Below, in pieces: positions 54,401 through 63,205 of a stretch of 64,000 bases of DNA. The notes under the pieces are model-generated. The model was not told where the DNA came from and ran no database searches. It saw nothing but the letters and a program-made list of their open reading frames with translations. How positions within the stretch are numbered: position 1 is the first letter of the stretch; each line of letters opens with the position of its first letter. This DNA comes from Pollutimonas thiosulfatoxidans (lineage in GTDB: Bacteria > Pseudomonadota > Gammaproteobacteria > Burkholderiales > Burkholderiaceae_B): positions 3,224,001 to 3,288,000 of the forward strand of contig NZ_CP022987.1 in assembly GCF_004022565.1 (NCBI RefSeq), in the 5' to 3' direction. Both the position numbers and the translations under genes were made by a program.

Positions 54401-54658
54401 TCAGGCCGTAAGCAAGGGCATCAGGCCGTTGGCGCGATCCAGCGCCGCCAGGTCGTCAAAGCCGCCTACGTGGGTGTCGCCGATATAAATCTGCGGCACG
54501 GTGCGCCGGCCAGTGCGTGCCATCATGGCGTCGCGCTGGGCCGGGTCCAGGTCGATACGGATTTTCTGGATGTCGGTAACGCCGCGTTGCTTAAGCAGCA
54601 TTTCGGCGCGTACGCAATATGGGCATACCGCCGTGCAGTACATGGTGACGTTTGCCAT
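54401..54658 (-). CDS. grxC: Glutaredoxin 3
   Basis: Glutaredoxins reduce disulfides and glutathione adducts using glutathione. The 85-residue protein has the dithiol active site CPYC (YCTAVCPYCVRAEMLL, cysteines at 11 and 14), the cis-Pro motif TVPQIYIGD and the glutathione-binding HVGGFDDLAAL. The size and motifs match GrxC exactly. It is 43 bases upstream of secB and 24 bases downstream of the rhodanese gene, all on the minus strand. Confidence 0.96.
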   Translation of the reverse strand: MANVTMYCTAVCPYCVRAEMLLKQRGVTDIQKIRIDLDPAQRDAMMARTGRRTVPQIYIGDTHVGGFDDLAALDRANGLMPLLTA

Positions 54659-54682
54659 AGTGTTCCTTTGTTGCGAGGTGGT

Positions 54683-55093
54683 TCAGGTTTTCCGGGATAG
54701 CGGCAACCCGGCTTGCAGCCAATTTTTCAAGCCACCGTCCAGCGCCACGGCGCCGGTATAGCCCTGTTTGCGCAGTGCCCCTGCCAGGCGGGTAGAGTCC
54801 CGCCCTTGGTCGCATACGATGATGATAGGCTTGTCTTTGGGCAGGCTGGCCAGTTTGCTGTTGATATCGGCAGCCGGCACGTTGCGTGCCTGCGGTATGC
54901 TGCCTGTTTTGTAGGCATCTTGGCTGCGTACGTCCAGGAAAATGCCCTGGCTCTGATTGGCCAACTGGACTGCTTCCTGTATGCCGACGGTTTTACCGCC
55001 GCCCTTGAGCAAGTTGGGAAGCATGAGCATCACGCCTGATGCCAGGGCGACAAACACGATTAAAAGGTTGTTCTGGTCTAGTAAAAAGTCCAC
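54683..55093 (-). CDS. Membrane-anchored rhodanese-domain protein
   Basis: This 136-residue protein has one N-terminal membrane helix (LLIVFVALASGVMLMLPNLL) and a single rhodanese domain (about 40-130). The active-site loop is CDQGRDSTRLA, with the catalytic cysteine followed by DQGRDS, so sulfur transfer is possible. The same gene lies beside grxC and secB in E. coli (yibN) and in beta-proteobacteria. Its cellular role is not established. It is divergent from gpmA. Confidence 0.92.
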   Translation of the reverse strand: MDFLLDQNNLLIVFVALASGVMLMLPNLLKGGGKTVGIQEAVQLANQSQGIFLDVRSQDAYKTGSIPQARNVPAADINSKLASLPKDKPIIIVCDQGRDSTRLAGALRKQGYTGAVALDGGLKNWLQAGLPLSRKT

Positions 55094-55183
55094 GATGTAT
55101 CCCGAAAACGCCCCAGGGAATCAGGGCTGTATCCGTCGATTATAAAATGGACGGCGAATTTCAACTTTTAGGCGATTTTGACT

Positions 55184-55933
55184 ATGCACAAACTTGTACT
55201 GATGCGTCACGGCGAAAGCCAGTGGAACCTGGAAAACCGCTTCACGGGTTGGACCGATGTCGACCTGACCGACACCGGACGCGAGCAGGCCAGGCAAGCC
55301 GGCCAGCTGCTGCGCGAACAGGGCTTTGGCTTTGATCTGGCGTATTCATCAGTACTGAAACGCGCCATACGTACGCTTTGGATCACGCTGGATGCCATGG
55401 ACGCCATGTACACGCCGGTGGGCCTTAGCTGGCGCCTTAACGAGCGGCATTACGGCGCCTTGCAGGGCCTGAACAAAGCCGAGACGGCCGCCAAGTACGG
55501 CGAAGAGCAAGTGCTAATCTGGCGCCGCGCCTACGCCACCGCGCCCAATCCGCTGGACAATGACGACCCACGCCACCCGCGCTTTGATCGCCGCTATGCC
55601 AAGATCGCCGCCGACAAGCTGCCCGCCACCGAATGCCTGAAGGACACAGTAGAGCGCGTGCTGCCGTTCTGGAACGACTCCATCGCGCCGGCCATACGGG
55701 CCGGTCGCCGCGTGCTCGTGGCAGCACATGGCAACAGCCTGCGCGCGCTTATCAAGCATCTGGATGGCATATCGGAGGAAGATATCGTTCACCTGAACAT
55801 TCCCACGGGCCAGCCCCTGGTATACGAGCTGGATGACGATCTGCGGCCCTTGCGTCACTATTATCTGGGTGATCCGGCCGAAATCGAGGCGGCAATGGCC
55901 GCCGTTGCCAACCAGGGCAAGGCCGGGAAATAA
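55184..55933 (+). CDS. gpmA: 2,3-bisphosphoglycerate-dependent phosphoglycerate mutase
   Basis: GpmA interconverts 3- and 2-phosphoglycerate in glycolysis and gluconeogenesis. The 249-residue protein has the phosphohistidine motif LVLMRHGESQWNLENRFTGW near the N-terminus, SVLKRAIRT, the RLNERHYGALQGLNKAE segment and the second histidine in VAAHGNSLRALIKHL. The ATG at 55184 gives the conserved MHKLVLMRHGES start; a TTG six bases upstream is less likely. It is one base from envC, so the two are probably co-transcribed. Confidence 0.97.
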   Translation: MHKLVLMRHGESQWNLENRFTGWTDVDLTDTGREQARQAGQLLREQGFGFDLAYSSVLKRAIRTLWITLDAMDAMYTPVGLSWRLNERHYGALQGLNKAETAAKYGEEQVLIWRRAYATAPNPLDNDDPRHPRFDRRYAKIAADKLPATECLKDTVERVLPFWNDSIAPAIRAGRRVLVAAHGNSLRALIKHLDGISEEDIVHLNIPTGQPLVYELDDDLRPLRHYYLGDPAEIEAAMAAVANQGKAGK

Positions 55934-55934
55934 C

Positions 55935-57407
55935 ATGCGTTTGATCGGCATGCTGGTGCTGGCGTGTTGGGCGGGGCTGGCATGCGCTACCGAGCCCGCT
56001 CTCGAGCAGAAGCAAGCCGATGCCCGCAAGCAGCAAGCCGAACTGCGGGCCAGGATCGATGTTCTGCAGAAGGAAATCGACAGCCAGGAATCATCGCGTC
56101 GTGGCGCTGTGCAGCAGCTAAAAGAGTCCGAGTCTGCCATCTCGGAGCATAGCCGTCGCCTGGCCGAACTTGCCGACAGGCAGAAAGCGGTGCAAGAAGA
56201 CCTGACCCGCATAGCAGGGCGCATCACGGCGCAGCAAGGCCTATTGCGCGAGCGTCAGGACGCGCTGGGCGATCAATTGCGTGCGCAATACGCCAGCGGG
56301 CTGTCACCCTGGACGGCCCTGCTGTCTGGCGACGACCCGCAAGTCATCGGGCGCGACCTGAGTTATCTGGGGTATATCACCGAGGCGCAGGCGGAAGCCG
56401 TGGTGGCGGTGCGCCAAGCCCTGGACGAACTGGCCGCCTTGCGTGCGGCTTCCGAAGCGCGGCGTACAGAACTCGGGCAGCTTGCGGATGAAGCCGTCGA
56501 ACAGCAGAAAGCACTGGAAGCGCAGCAGGCCGAGCGCCAGAAGGTATTGGCTCGTATCGAGGCCCAATTAAAGGAACAGCGCGGTCAGGCCGAGCGCCTG
56601 GCGCGCAACGAACAACGCCTGGGCGAACTGATTACCGGGCTCGAGAAAGAAATAGCCCGGCAAGTCGAAGCCGCCCGCATCGCCGAAGAGAAACGGCGGG
56701 CAGAAGAGGCCAGGCGGGCGGAGCAGGCCCGCCAACACGCGCTGGAGCGCCAGCGCGAACTCGAACGCGAACGGCAGCGGGCCCGGGAGGCGGAACAGGC
56801 CGCTCGTGCCGCACAGGAAGCCGCTAGGCGCCAGCAGGACCAGGAGGCAGCCGAGCGCGCGCGCATACAGGTCGAGCGTGCCCGCCGGGAAGCGCGTGCT
56901 GCCGAACAGGCCGAGGCGCGAGCGCGGGCGCCAGAGCCTGCGCCGGCCGAGCAGTCAGTCAGGGGCTCGGTCGAGGGCACGGGCCCCCAGGCGAGCCCTC
57001 AGGTACCCTCAGGCGGGTTTGCCGGACTGCGGCAAGGGATGCCTTATCCCGTCTCAGGCGATGTCCTGGGCAAGTTCGGCGCGGAACGCCCCGAAGGCGG
57101 CTTGTGGCGAGGTATTGTGCTGCGCTCGCCGGAAGGCACTGCGGTGCGCGCCATCGCCGATGGACGGGTGGTCTACGCCAACTGGCTAAGCGGCTTTGGA
57201 AATATCATGATCATTGACCATGGCGCCAAGTATTTGAGCGTGTATGCTTACAATCAGAGCCTGCTGAAACGCGTTGGTGATGTCGTGGCTGGGGGCGATA
57301 CCGTAGCCACGGTGGGCGCCACCGGCGGGCAGGTCGAGCCCGGTCTATACTTTGAGATCCGGCATCAGGGCACGCCAGTTAACCCGCTGCTATGGTTGAA
57401 GCGCTAA
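55935..57407 (+). CDS. envC: Murein hydrolase activator EnvC-like (M23 domain)
   Basis: EnvC activates cell-wall amidases at the division septum from the periplasm. The 490-residue precursor has a signal peptide (MRLIGMLVLACWAGLACA), long coiled coils (about 20-250) rich in Glu, Arg, Ala and Gln and continued by a low-complexity EAARR/EQAR stretch (to about 345), and a C-terminal LytM/M23 domain (about 375-490). In that domain the metal-binding residues are degenerate: GLWRGI lacks the usual His, and YAYNQ replaces YAHL. This fits a non-catalytic activator. It is encoded between gpmA and ctpA, a common order in beta-proteobacteria. Confidence 0.93.
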   Translation: MRLIGMLVLACWAGLACATEPALEQKQADARKQQAELRARIDVLQKEIDSQESSRRGAVQQLKESESAISEHSRRLAELADRQKAVQEDLTRIAGRITAQQGLLRERQDALGDQLRAQYASGLSPWTALLSGDDPQVIGRDLSYLGYITEAQAEAVVAVRQALDELAALRAASEARRTELGQLADEAVEQQKALEAQQAERQKVLARIEAQLKEQRGQAERLARNEQRLGELITGLEKEIARQVEAARIAEEKRRAEEARRAEQARQHALERQRELERERQRAREAEQAARAAQEAARRQQDQEAAERARIQVERARREARAAEQAEARARAPEPAPAEQSVRGSVEGTGPQASPQVPSGGFAGLRQGMPYPVSGDVLGKFGAERPEGGLWRGIVLRSPEGTAVRAIADGRVVYANWLSGFGNIMIIDHGAKYLSVYAYNQSLLKRVGDVVAGGDTVATVGATGGQVEPGLYFEIRHQGTPVNPLLWLKR

Positions 57408-57467
57408 TTTCGTTACTATTTGCCTGACGCGGCAGTCGACTATTTGAAAATGACTTCAGGAACGTGC

Positions 57468-59006
57468 ATGAGCACTCGCAGGATAGGCAGTTTCGGTTTG
57501 GTGATTGTAGGGGCGTTGGGCGGAATCCTGATCAGCCTGGGTATAACGGCCGCCGCACAGCGCGGCGATCCTTTGCCGCTGAAAGAGCTTCAGCAGTTCG
57601 CCAATGTTTTTGCTGCCATCAAAAGCAGCTATGTCGAACCCCTGGGCGACGAGAAGCTCATCAACGATGCCATCAAGGGCATGTTCAGCGAGCTCGATCC
57701 GCATTCCACTTACCTTGATGCTGAAGCATTCAAGGAAATGGAAGCCATCACGCAAGGTGGCTTCGGTGGGCTGGGTATCGAGATCGGCATGGAAGACGGC
57801 ATGCCCAAGGTTATTTCACCAATAGAAGACACGCCTGCCGCGCGTGCCGGCATCATGGCTGGCGACATCATCACGCATATCGACGGCAAGCCCACCAAGG
57901 GCATGCCATTGGGCGACGCCATCAAGCTGATGCGCGGCGAACCCAAGACATCCATCGTGCTGACCATCAAGCGCCAGGAAAACGAAAAGCCTGTTGTCGT
58001 GACCATCGTGCGCGATCTCATCAAGGTGCGCAGCGTGCGCAGCAAGATGCTGGACGACGGTATTGCCTATGTACGTATCGCTCAGTTCCAGGAACGCACG
58101 GTGCAAGACCTGGCGCGCCAGTTGGGCGAACTTAGCGCCACCGCGCAACCCAAGGCGCTTATCCTTGACCTGCGCAACGATCCGGGCGGCCTGCTGGACA
58201 GCGCCATTGGCGTTTCGTCGGCCTTCTTGCCTCCGGATGTATTGGTCGTGTCCACCAAGGGCCGTATCCCATCATCAAATCGCGAGTACTTCGCCAAGCC
58301 GGTAGACACCATGCGCAGTTTCCTGGACAGCGGTTCGGTGCAGCCTGCCGGCCAGAACGTATCCGACTGGGCCAAGACAGTACCCATGGTGGTGCTCGTC
58401 AACGTCGGCTCGGCTTCCGCTTCCGAGATCGTTGCCGGCGCTCTGCAAGATCACAAGCGTGCCAAGATCATGGGCAATCGCACCTTCGGCAAAGGTTCGG
58501 TGCAAAGTGTTTTGCCATTAAGCGAAACCACCGGCATCAAGCTGACCACCGCGCGCTACTTCACGCCGGCAGGTCGATCCATACAAGTCACGGGTGTCGA
58601 GCCCGACATCCTTGTGGACGACACGGCGCAGGGCAATCTGTTCCGCCTGCCGCGCGAAGTCGATCTCGAGCGACACCTGCACAACGCCACACTGGCTGAA
58701 GAGCAAGCCAGCAAGGCCGATGCAGCCGACGACGAGTCTCTCCCCAAGATGTTCGAGTTCGGTGGCGCTGACGACTACCAGCTCAAGCAGGCCATCAACC
58801 TCCTGGAGGGTCGGGCGGTCAAGCGCAGCGATCCGTCGCTGGTGGCAGCCAAGACCGAAGCCCAGGCCACAGACCAGGCCACAGACCAGGCCAAATCGGA
58901 ATCCAGCACTGATGACGCTGCTGCGGAAAAAAAAAACCCACTGAGTCCCGCTAGCGGTGTAGAGCGGTACCGGATAACGCCTGAAGGCTTGATTCCCGCG
59001 CAATGA
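57468..59006 (+). CDS. ctpA: C-terminal processing peptidase CtpA (S41)
   Basis: CtpA is a periplasmic serine protease that trims or degrades envelope proteins, including cell-wall hydrolases in other bacteria. The 512-residue protein has an N-terminal membrane anchor or signal (FGLVIVGALGGILISLGITAAA), a PDZ domain (about 95-180), and the Ser-Lys dyad S317 in GSASASE and K342 in FGKGSVQ, 25 residues apart as in the family. The C-terminal tail carries tandem TDQA repeats and an A10 tract in the DNA. The ATG at 57468 follows AGGA. The stop overlaps the next start by four bases. Adjacent envC suggests shared cell-wall function. Confidence 0.95.
   Translation: MSTRRIGSFGLVIVGALGGILISLGITAAAQRGDPLPLKELQQFANVFAAIKSSYVEPLGDEKLINDAIKGMFSELDPHSTYLDAEAFKEMEAITQGGFGGLGIEIGMEDGMPKVISPIEDTPAARAGIMAGDIITHIDGKPTKGMPLGDAIKLMRGEPKTSIVLTIKRQENEKPVVVTIVRDLIKVRSVRSKMLDDGIAYVRIAQFQERTVQDLARQLGELSATAQPKALILDLRNDPGGLLDSAIGVSSAFLPPDVLVVSTKGRIPSSNREYFAKPVDTMRSFLDSGSVQPAGQNVSDWAKTVPMVVLVNVGSASASEIVAGALQDHKRAKIMGNRTFGKGSVQSVLPLSETTGIKLTTARYFTPAGRSIQVTGVEPDILVDDTAQGNLFRLPREVDLERHLHNATLAEEQASKADAADDESLPKMFEFGGADDYQLKQAINLLEGRAVKRSDPSLVAAKTEAQATDQATDQAKSESSTDDAAAEKKNPLSPASGVERYRITPEGLIPAQ
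58863..58893 (+). repeat. 12-base tandem repeat inside ctpA
   Basis: The unit CAGGCCACAGAC occurs twice (58863-58874 and 58875-58886) followed by seven bases of a third copy. It encodes the repeated tetrapeptide QATD in the CtpA tail. Because the unit is a multiple of three, copy-number change would keep the frame. Confidence 0.85.
58927..58936 (+). repeat. A10 homopolymer inside ctpA
   Basis: Ten consecutive A bases encode the end of EKKN, about 24 codons before the ctpA stop. Slippage by one base in either direction would replace the conserved-looking C-terminus (GVERYRITPEGLIPAQ) with a short different tail and would uncouple the ATGA junction with the next gene. Confidence 0.9.
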
Positions 59007-59761
59007 ACGATCAGCAACTGCTGCGTTACGCGCGGCATATTCTGCTTGATGAGTTCGGGATCGAAGGACAGGAGCGGCTGCATGCCAGCAGGGTCTTGAT
59101 TGTAGGTGCCGGAGGCCTGGGTTCGCCGGCTGCCTTGTACCTGGCGTCGGCCGGTGTTGGGCATATCGTTCTTGCGGACGATGATGTCGTAGACCTCAGT
59201 AACCTTCAACGACAGATTCTGCACAACACGTCGCGTGTGGGCGCAGCCAAGGCCCAGTCCGGCAAGCAGACCTTGCATGACATCAACCCCGAGATACGCA
59301 TTGATGCGCTGGTGGCCCGATTGGATGGCCAGGCCTTGGATGAACAAGTCAGCCTGGCCGACCTGGTACTGGATTGTTGCGACAACTTCGCCACGCGCCA
59401 TGCGGTCAACCGATCTTGTGTCCGCTATCGCAAGCCGCTGGTCTCGGGCGCGGCGATTCGCTTTGCCGGCCAGGTCAGCGTATTTGATCTACGGCGAGCC
59501 GATGCACCGTGCTACCACTGCCTGTTCCCTGAAGCCGACGATGTGGAAGAGCTACGCTGCGCCACGACCGGCGTGCTGGGTCCTCTGGTGGGTATCGTAG
59601 GCAGCATGCAGGCCGCCGAAGCCATCAAGGTGTTGGCACAGATGGGCGAGCCTATGGTGGGACGCATGCTATGCCTGGACGCGCTTGCCATGCAATGGCA
59701 AACCATACGCTTCAAACGCGATCCGCACTGCGCGGTGTGCGCAGGGCGTGAGGCCCGGTAA
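59003..59761 (+). CDS. ThiF/MoeB/HesA-family sulfur-carrier adenylyltransferase
   Basis: These E1-like enzymes adenylate the C-terminus of a sulfur-carrier protein (MoaD or ThiS). The 252-residue protein has the nucleotide-binding VLIVGAGGLGSPAALYLASAG near residue 32, the following DDDVVDLSNLQRQILH segment with the adenylating Arg/Asp residues, and two zinc-binding CxxC pairs (CYHC and CAVC). The size matches MoeB without the C-terminal rhodanese domain of longer forms. MoeB and ThiF cannot be separated by eye here and no moa or thi gene is near, so no symbol is given. The start overlaps ctpA (ATGA). Confidence 0.88.
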   Translation: MNDQQLLRYARHILLDEFGIEGQERLHASRVLIVGAGGLGSPAALYLASAGVGHIVLADDDVVDLSNLQRQILHNTSRVGAAKAQSGKQTLHDINPEIRIDALVARLDGQALDEQVSLADLVLDCCDNFATRHAVNRSCVRYRKPLVSGAAIRFAGQVSVFDLRRADAPCYHCLFPEADDVEELRCATTGVLGPLVGIVGSMQAAEAIKVLAQMGEPMVGRMLCLDALAMQWQTIRFKRDPHCAVCAGREAR

Positions 59762-60470
59762 GCAGCTTGCCGACGGCATTGACCCTGACATCGACGTAGG
59801 CGCTGCGCCCGCGGTGCAGTGAAGAAAACGGTGTTCCCGGATGAAACACATGCACGGTGCGCATGCCGACATGTCGCGCAGCTTTCAGATTCCTGAGGGT
59901 ATCTTCCACCAGCACGACTCGGCTGGCGGGTACCTTCAGTCGCGCCAGTACTTGGCGCAGCAAGGCGGCTGAAGGCTTGGGGCGTATGGTGCCTTGCAGA
60001 TTCATATGATCGATGGCCCACAGGCATTCGAAACAATGCAGGATGCCCAGATGCATGAGCACTTGGCGTGCATAGGCCAGCGGGGCGTTGGTCAGCAGGA
60101 TCTTGCGGCCGGGCAGGCGGCCAAGCTTATAGGCAAGGCCGGCTTCGGAGTGCACCAGCGGCGCGACCTCGAAGCTATGGCTCAGTGCCAGAAAGGCGGC
60201 CGCATCGACCTTGTGGTGGCGCACCATGCCGATGACGGTGGCGCCGTAACGCTTCCAGTATTTTCGTCGCAGCGCATTGGCCGCGTCTGCTTCAAGATCC
60301 AGTGTGCTTGCCACCGCTTGCGCCATGGCGCCATCTATGGCCTGGAATATGCCCCGGGAGCAATCATGCAGCGTGTTGTCCAGGTCGAACAGCCAGACGG
60401 TGTCATGGCCTGCACCGGATCCGTCGCGCGGCGGCCGGTGCAGCGCCATGCTGCGGCGCAAGGGTCGCAT
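59712..60470 (-). CDS. HAD-superfamily phosphatase (pyrimidine 5'-nucleotidase type)
   Basis: This 252-residue HAD hydrolase has motif I WLFDLDNTLHD (nucleophile Asp near residue 29), motif II LLTNAPLAYA, the lysine in IRPKPSAALL and motif IV VLVEDTLRNLKAA. The helical cap and the DLDNTLHD form resemble yeast SDT1-type pyrimidine nucleotidases, which are commonly encoded beside argB in beta-proteobacteria. The first 20 residues are not conserved and an internal start (Met-8) is possible. Its C-terminus overlaps the 3' end of the convergent ThiF-like gene by 50 bases. Confidence 0.88.
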   Translation of the reverse strand: MRPLRRSMALHRPPRDGSGAGHDTVWLFDLDNTLHDCSRGIFQAIDGAMAQAVASTLDLEADAANALRRKYWKRYGATVIGMVRHHKVDAAAFLALSHSFEVAPLVHSEAGLAYKLGRLPGRKILLTNAPLAYARQVLMHLGILHCFECLWAIDHMNLQGTIRPKPSAALLRQVLARLKVPASRVVLVEDTLRNLKAARHVGMRTVHVFHPGTPFSSLHRGRSAYVDVRVNAVGKLLTGPHALRTPRSADRV

Positions 60471-60474
60471 CGGG

Positions 60475-61374
60475 TCAGTGAGAAGTGATCATGGTGCCGA
60501 CACCGCGATCGGTCAGGATCTCGAGCAAGAGGCAATGCGGCACGCGGCCGTCCACGATATGCACGGAAGTGACGCCATTGCGTGCGGCATCCAGGGCGGA
60601 AGAAATCTTGGGCAGCATGCCGCCCGAGATCGTACCGTCCTGGAAGAGTTCGTCTATGGTGCTTGCCGACAGACTGCGTAACAGGTCGCCGTTCTTGTCC
60701 AGAACGCCTGGCGTATTGGTCAGCATGACCAGTTTTTCAGCGCCCAGCACTTCGGCCATTTTTCCGGCCACGATATCGGCATTGATGTTGTAGGCGCGAC
60801 CGTCTTCGCCATAGCCTATGGACGAGATCACGGGGATGAATTGATCGTCCTGCAGCGCCTTGACGACTGCGGGTTCGATGCGGGTGATGTCGCCGACATA
60901 GCCAATGTCCAGCCATTCGCCGGGTTTTTCCTGGTCGGCCAGCAGCTTCTTGCTGGCCTGGATCAGGCAGCCGTCCTTGCCGGTCAGGCCCACGGCCTTG
61001 CCGCCGGCTTCGTTGATCATCATGACGATGTCTTGCTGTACTTGGCCACCCAGCACCCATTCGACCACTTCCATGGTCTCGGCGTCGGTAATGCGCATGC
61101 CTTGTACGAAGGCGCCTTCCTTGCCGATGCGCTTGAGGGCCGCGTTGATCTGCGGGCCGCCGCCATGCACGACCACCGGGTTGAGCCCGACCAGCTTGAG
61201 CAGCACCACGTCGTGAGCAAAACACCGTTGCAGATGCTCATCAGTCATGGCGTTGCCGCCGTACTTGATGACGACGGTTTTACCGTGGAAGCGCCGAATA
61301 TAGGGCAGGGCCTCCGACAGTACGTCTGCCTTGACGGTCGAGGAATGCGATAGGGAGTCGGAAGTCGTGGTCAT
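60475..61374 (-). CDS. argB: Acetylglutamate kinase
   Basis: ArgB phosphorylates N-acetylglutamate in arginine synthesis. The 299-residue protein has TVVIKYGGNAM near residue 35, VVHGGGPQINAAL, GMRITDAETMEVVEWVLGG and the C-terminal INADIVAGKMAEVLGAEKLVMLTNTPGVLD. The length and the N-terminal helix are typical of hexameric, arginine-inhibited enzymes; regulation was not tested. The HAD gene begins four bases downstream, and the thioredoxin-like gene ends three bases upstream. Confidence 0.97.
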   Translation of the reverse strand: MTTTSDSLSHSSTVKADVLSEALPYIRRFHGKTVVIKYGGNAMTDEHLQRCFAHDVVLLKLVGLNPVVVHGGGPQINAALKRIGKEGAFVQGMRITDAETMEVVEWVLGGQVQQDIVMMINEAGGKAVGLTGKDGCLIQASKKLLADQEKPGEWLDIGYVGDITRIEPAVVKALQDDQFIPVISSIGYGEDGRAYNINADIVAGKMAEVLGAEKLVMLTNTPGVLDKNGDLLRSLSASTIDELFQDGTISGGMLPKISSALDAARNGVTSVHIVDGRVPHCLLLEILTDRGVGTMITSH

Positions 61375-61377
61375 GGA

Positions 61378-61872
61378 TTAACTGGCCAGGGCCTGGTTGA
61401 CGGTGCGAAGGAACGCGACTTTGTCGTAATTGCCAACGTAGCGCTTGATGATGTTGCCTTCCTTGTCGATAAGAAAGGCGGTCGGTGTGAGCTGGACGTT
61501 GCCGAACGCCTGCGCGATGGTGCCTTTCGAGTCGATGGCGACCGTAAAGGGCAGCTTGCGGGTTTCGGCGTAGTTCAGGACGTAGTCGGCCCGATCGTAC
61601 TGCATGGCCACCGCAATGGTTTCGAAGCCTTGTGGCGCCAGGGTGTTGTAGTTGTCGATGGCGTCTGGCATTTGCGCAATGCAGGTCGTGCAGCTGGTTG
61701 CCCAGAACTTCACGAGCACGACTTTGCCGCGCAGGTCTTGCGTAGTGATGGTCTGGCCGGTCAGTGACGTAAACGTCACATCAGGCGCTGTCTTGGCGGC
61801 ACCGGCAAATTGCCACACGCCGACCCCGGCAAGGGCCAGCGCGACCACAGCGCCTATCAGGATTTTTTTCAT
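61378..61872 (-). CDS. TlpA/ResA-like periplasmic thioredoxin
   Basis: This 164-residue protein has an N-terminal anchor or signal (ILIGAVVALALAGVGVWQFAG) and a thioredoxin domain with the active site WATSCTTCIAQMP and the cis-Pro loop QLTPTAFLIDKEG. It would act as a disulfide reductase in the periplasm, as TlpA and ResA do for cytochrome c maturation or copper proteins. The CTTC dipeptide is unusual; CxPC or CEPC is more frequent in this family. No cytochrome-maturation gene is near. The start overlaps the end of the BON-domain gene by four bases. Confidence 0.9.
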   Translation of the reverse strand: MKKILIGAVVALALAGVGVWQFAGAAKTAPDVTFTSLTGQTITTQDLRGKVVLVKFWATSCTTCIAQMPDAIDNYNTLAPQGFETIAVAMQYDRADYVLNYAETRKLPFTVAIDSKGTIAQAFGNVQLTPTAFLIDKEGNIIKRYVGNYDKVAFLRTVNQALAS

Positions 61873-62567
61873 TGCACAGGTATGGCTTGAACATCGCCGG
61901 TATCGGCTGAGGATGCCGGCGTGGAGTCAGGGGAGGTCTCTATTGGTGCCGGCGAGCTGGGCTGAGCGATGCTTTCCGGTGAGACGATGTCGAACAGCTT
62001 CACGACCTTATTGACGCCGCCCACGCTTGCCGTAGCCTTGCCTGCACGCTCGCCTTCAGCGGCGGTGACGCGACCCAGCAGATACACGATGCCACGCTCG
62101 GTCGTGACGAGTATGGTGCGCGTGGGTACTTCTTTGGTGTTGATCAGGGTGGACTTGACCTTGGACGTCAGCCAGGTGTCGTTGGTACGCACGCTGATAG
62201 GCGTGATCTCTCCTACACGGAGTTCGTTGACGACCCGCTGTACTTTTTCGACGTTGCGGGCGGCTTCTTCCGCCTTGGCCTTGTCCGCGGCGCTGGGTAC
62301 GTCGCCCGTGAGCAGCACGAGGCCGGCGTACGAAGCGGCATTGACCCGCGCGCGATCCTCGAAGAGCCTGCGCATTTCAGAGGCGATCTTCAGCTCGATG
62401 GCCTGGTCTTCGACTTGCTCGCCCGCCGTACGCCTGTCGGTTGCCACGACAGCGGTGGTGGCGGCCGTGCCGCCCACGACCAACAGGCCACAACCAGATA
62501 ATGCGGTGAGGGCCGCCAGGGCAAATGCAGCGAACAAGGTCCGTTGAGCGGATAAGCGAGCGAGCAT
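61869..62567 (-). CDS. BON-domain outer-membrane lipoprotein (DolP/YraP-like)
   Basis: This 232-residue lipoprotein has a lipobox LSGC after the hydrophobic signal (AAFALAALTALSGCG) and two BON domains (about 50-115 and 125-195), each with conserved Gly/Val segments such as GLVLLTGDVPS and GIVYLLGRVTAAEGE. A Pro/Ser-rich tail of about 30 residues follows. E. coli DolP supports outer-membrane integrity. Gene order with diaA and yraN is the same as in E. coli. The ATG at 62567 shares one base with the stop of diaA (TAATG). An earlier in-frame start at 62609 would delay the signal peptide and is less likely. Confidence 0.92.
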   Translation of the reverse strand: MLARLSAQRTLFAAFALAALTALSGCGLLVVGGTAATTAVVATDRRTAGEQVEDQAIELKIASEMRRLFEDRARVNAASYAGLVLLTGDVPSAADKAKAEEAARNVEKVQRVVNELRVGEITPISVRTNDTWLTSKVKSTLINTKEVPTRTILVTTERGIVYLLGRVTAAEGERAGKATASVGGVNKVVKLFDIVSPESIAQPSSPAPIETSPDSTPASSADTGDVQAIPVQ

Positions 62568-63169
62568 TAGAGGGTGTCTCCTAGTAGCAGTGCGTCGATG
62601 CCATCGCACAGAGCGTGCAACAGCACAATATGGACTTCCTGTATGCGCATGGTGCGGTCATGCGGCACACACAAGTGGATATCGGTGTCGCCGAGCAGTT
62701 CGGCGATGCTGCCGCCGCCTTTGCCGGTAAGGGCAATGACAGACATGTCGCGATCATGTGCCGCCTCAATAGACCGCATTACATTGGGAGAGTTCCCGCT
62801 GGTGGAAATCGCGACCAGCACATCGCCGGCATGGCCCAGGGCAAGGACTTGGCGTTCGAAGATGGCATCAAAGCCGTAATCGTTGCCCACGGCGGTCATG
62901 ATGGACGTGTCGGTATTAAGCGCGACCCCGGCCAGCGGCAGGCGGTCGCGCTCGAAGCGGCCCACCAGTTCGGCAATGAAGTGCTGCGCGTCGGCAGCCG
63001 ACCCACCGTTGCCGCAGGCGAGGATCTTGCCATCGTTGGCCAAACTGGCGAACAACAGGTCGACGGCGTCGGAAAGCGGCTGAGCCAGCTCTTTTGAGCT
63101 GGCCTTCAGGGTGTCGATGGCGTCGTCAAAGTGCGAAGCCATGTGCGAGGTCATGTCCATGATTGTCAT
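62567..63169 (-). CDS. diaA: SIS-domain protein DiaA (GmhA-like)
   Basis: DiaA binds DnaA and promotes timely initiation of replication in E. coli; the fold is the same as phosphoheptose isomerase GmhA. The 200-residue protein has the SIS core ILACGNGGSAADAQHFIAELVGRF, ALNTDTSIMTAVGNDYG, VLVAISTSGNSPNVMRSIEAA and the C-terminal RIQEVHIVLLHALCDGID. I prefer DiaA because it sits between dolP and yraN as in E. coli. Sequence alone does not exclude GmhA activity. Three ATG codons near the 5' end (63169, 63160, 63154) make the exact start uncertain. Confidence 0.88.
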   Translation of the reverse strand: MTIMDMTSHMASHFDDAIDTLKASSKELAQPLSDAVDLLFASLANDGKILACGNGGSAADAQHFIAELVGRFERDRLPLAGVALNTDTSIMTAVGNDYGFDAIFERQVLALGHAGDVLVAISTSGNSPNVMRSIEAAHDRDMSVIALTGKGGGSIAELLGDTDIHLCVPHDRTMRIQEVHIVLLHALCDGIDALLLGDTL

Positions 63170-63205
63170 TATCTCATGTTCGAAACCAGAATGACGCCGC
63201 CCCGG

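Noticed and set aside
62567..63169. Calling the SIS-domain gene gmhA (lipopolysaccharide heptose synthesis)
   Set aside because: The flanking dolP and yraN/rsmI genes match the E. coli diaA neighbourhood, and no other heptose gene is present. GmhA activity is not excluded.
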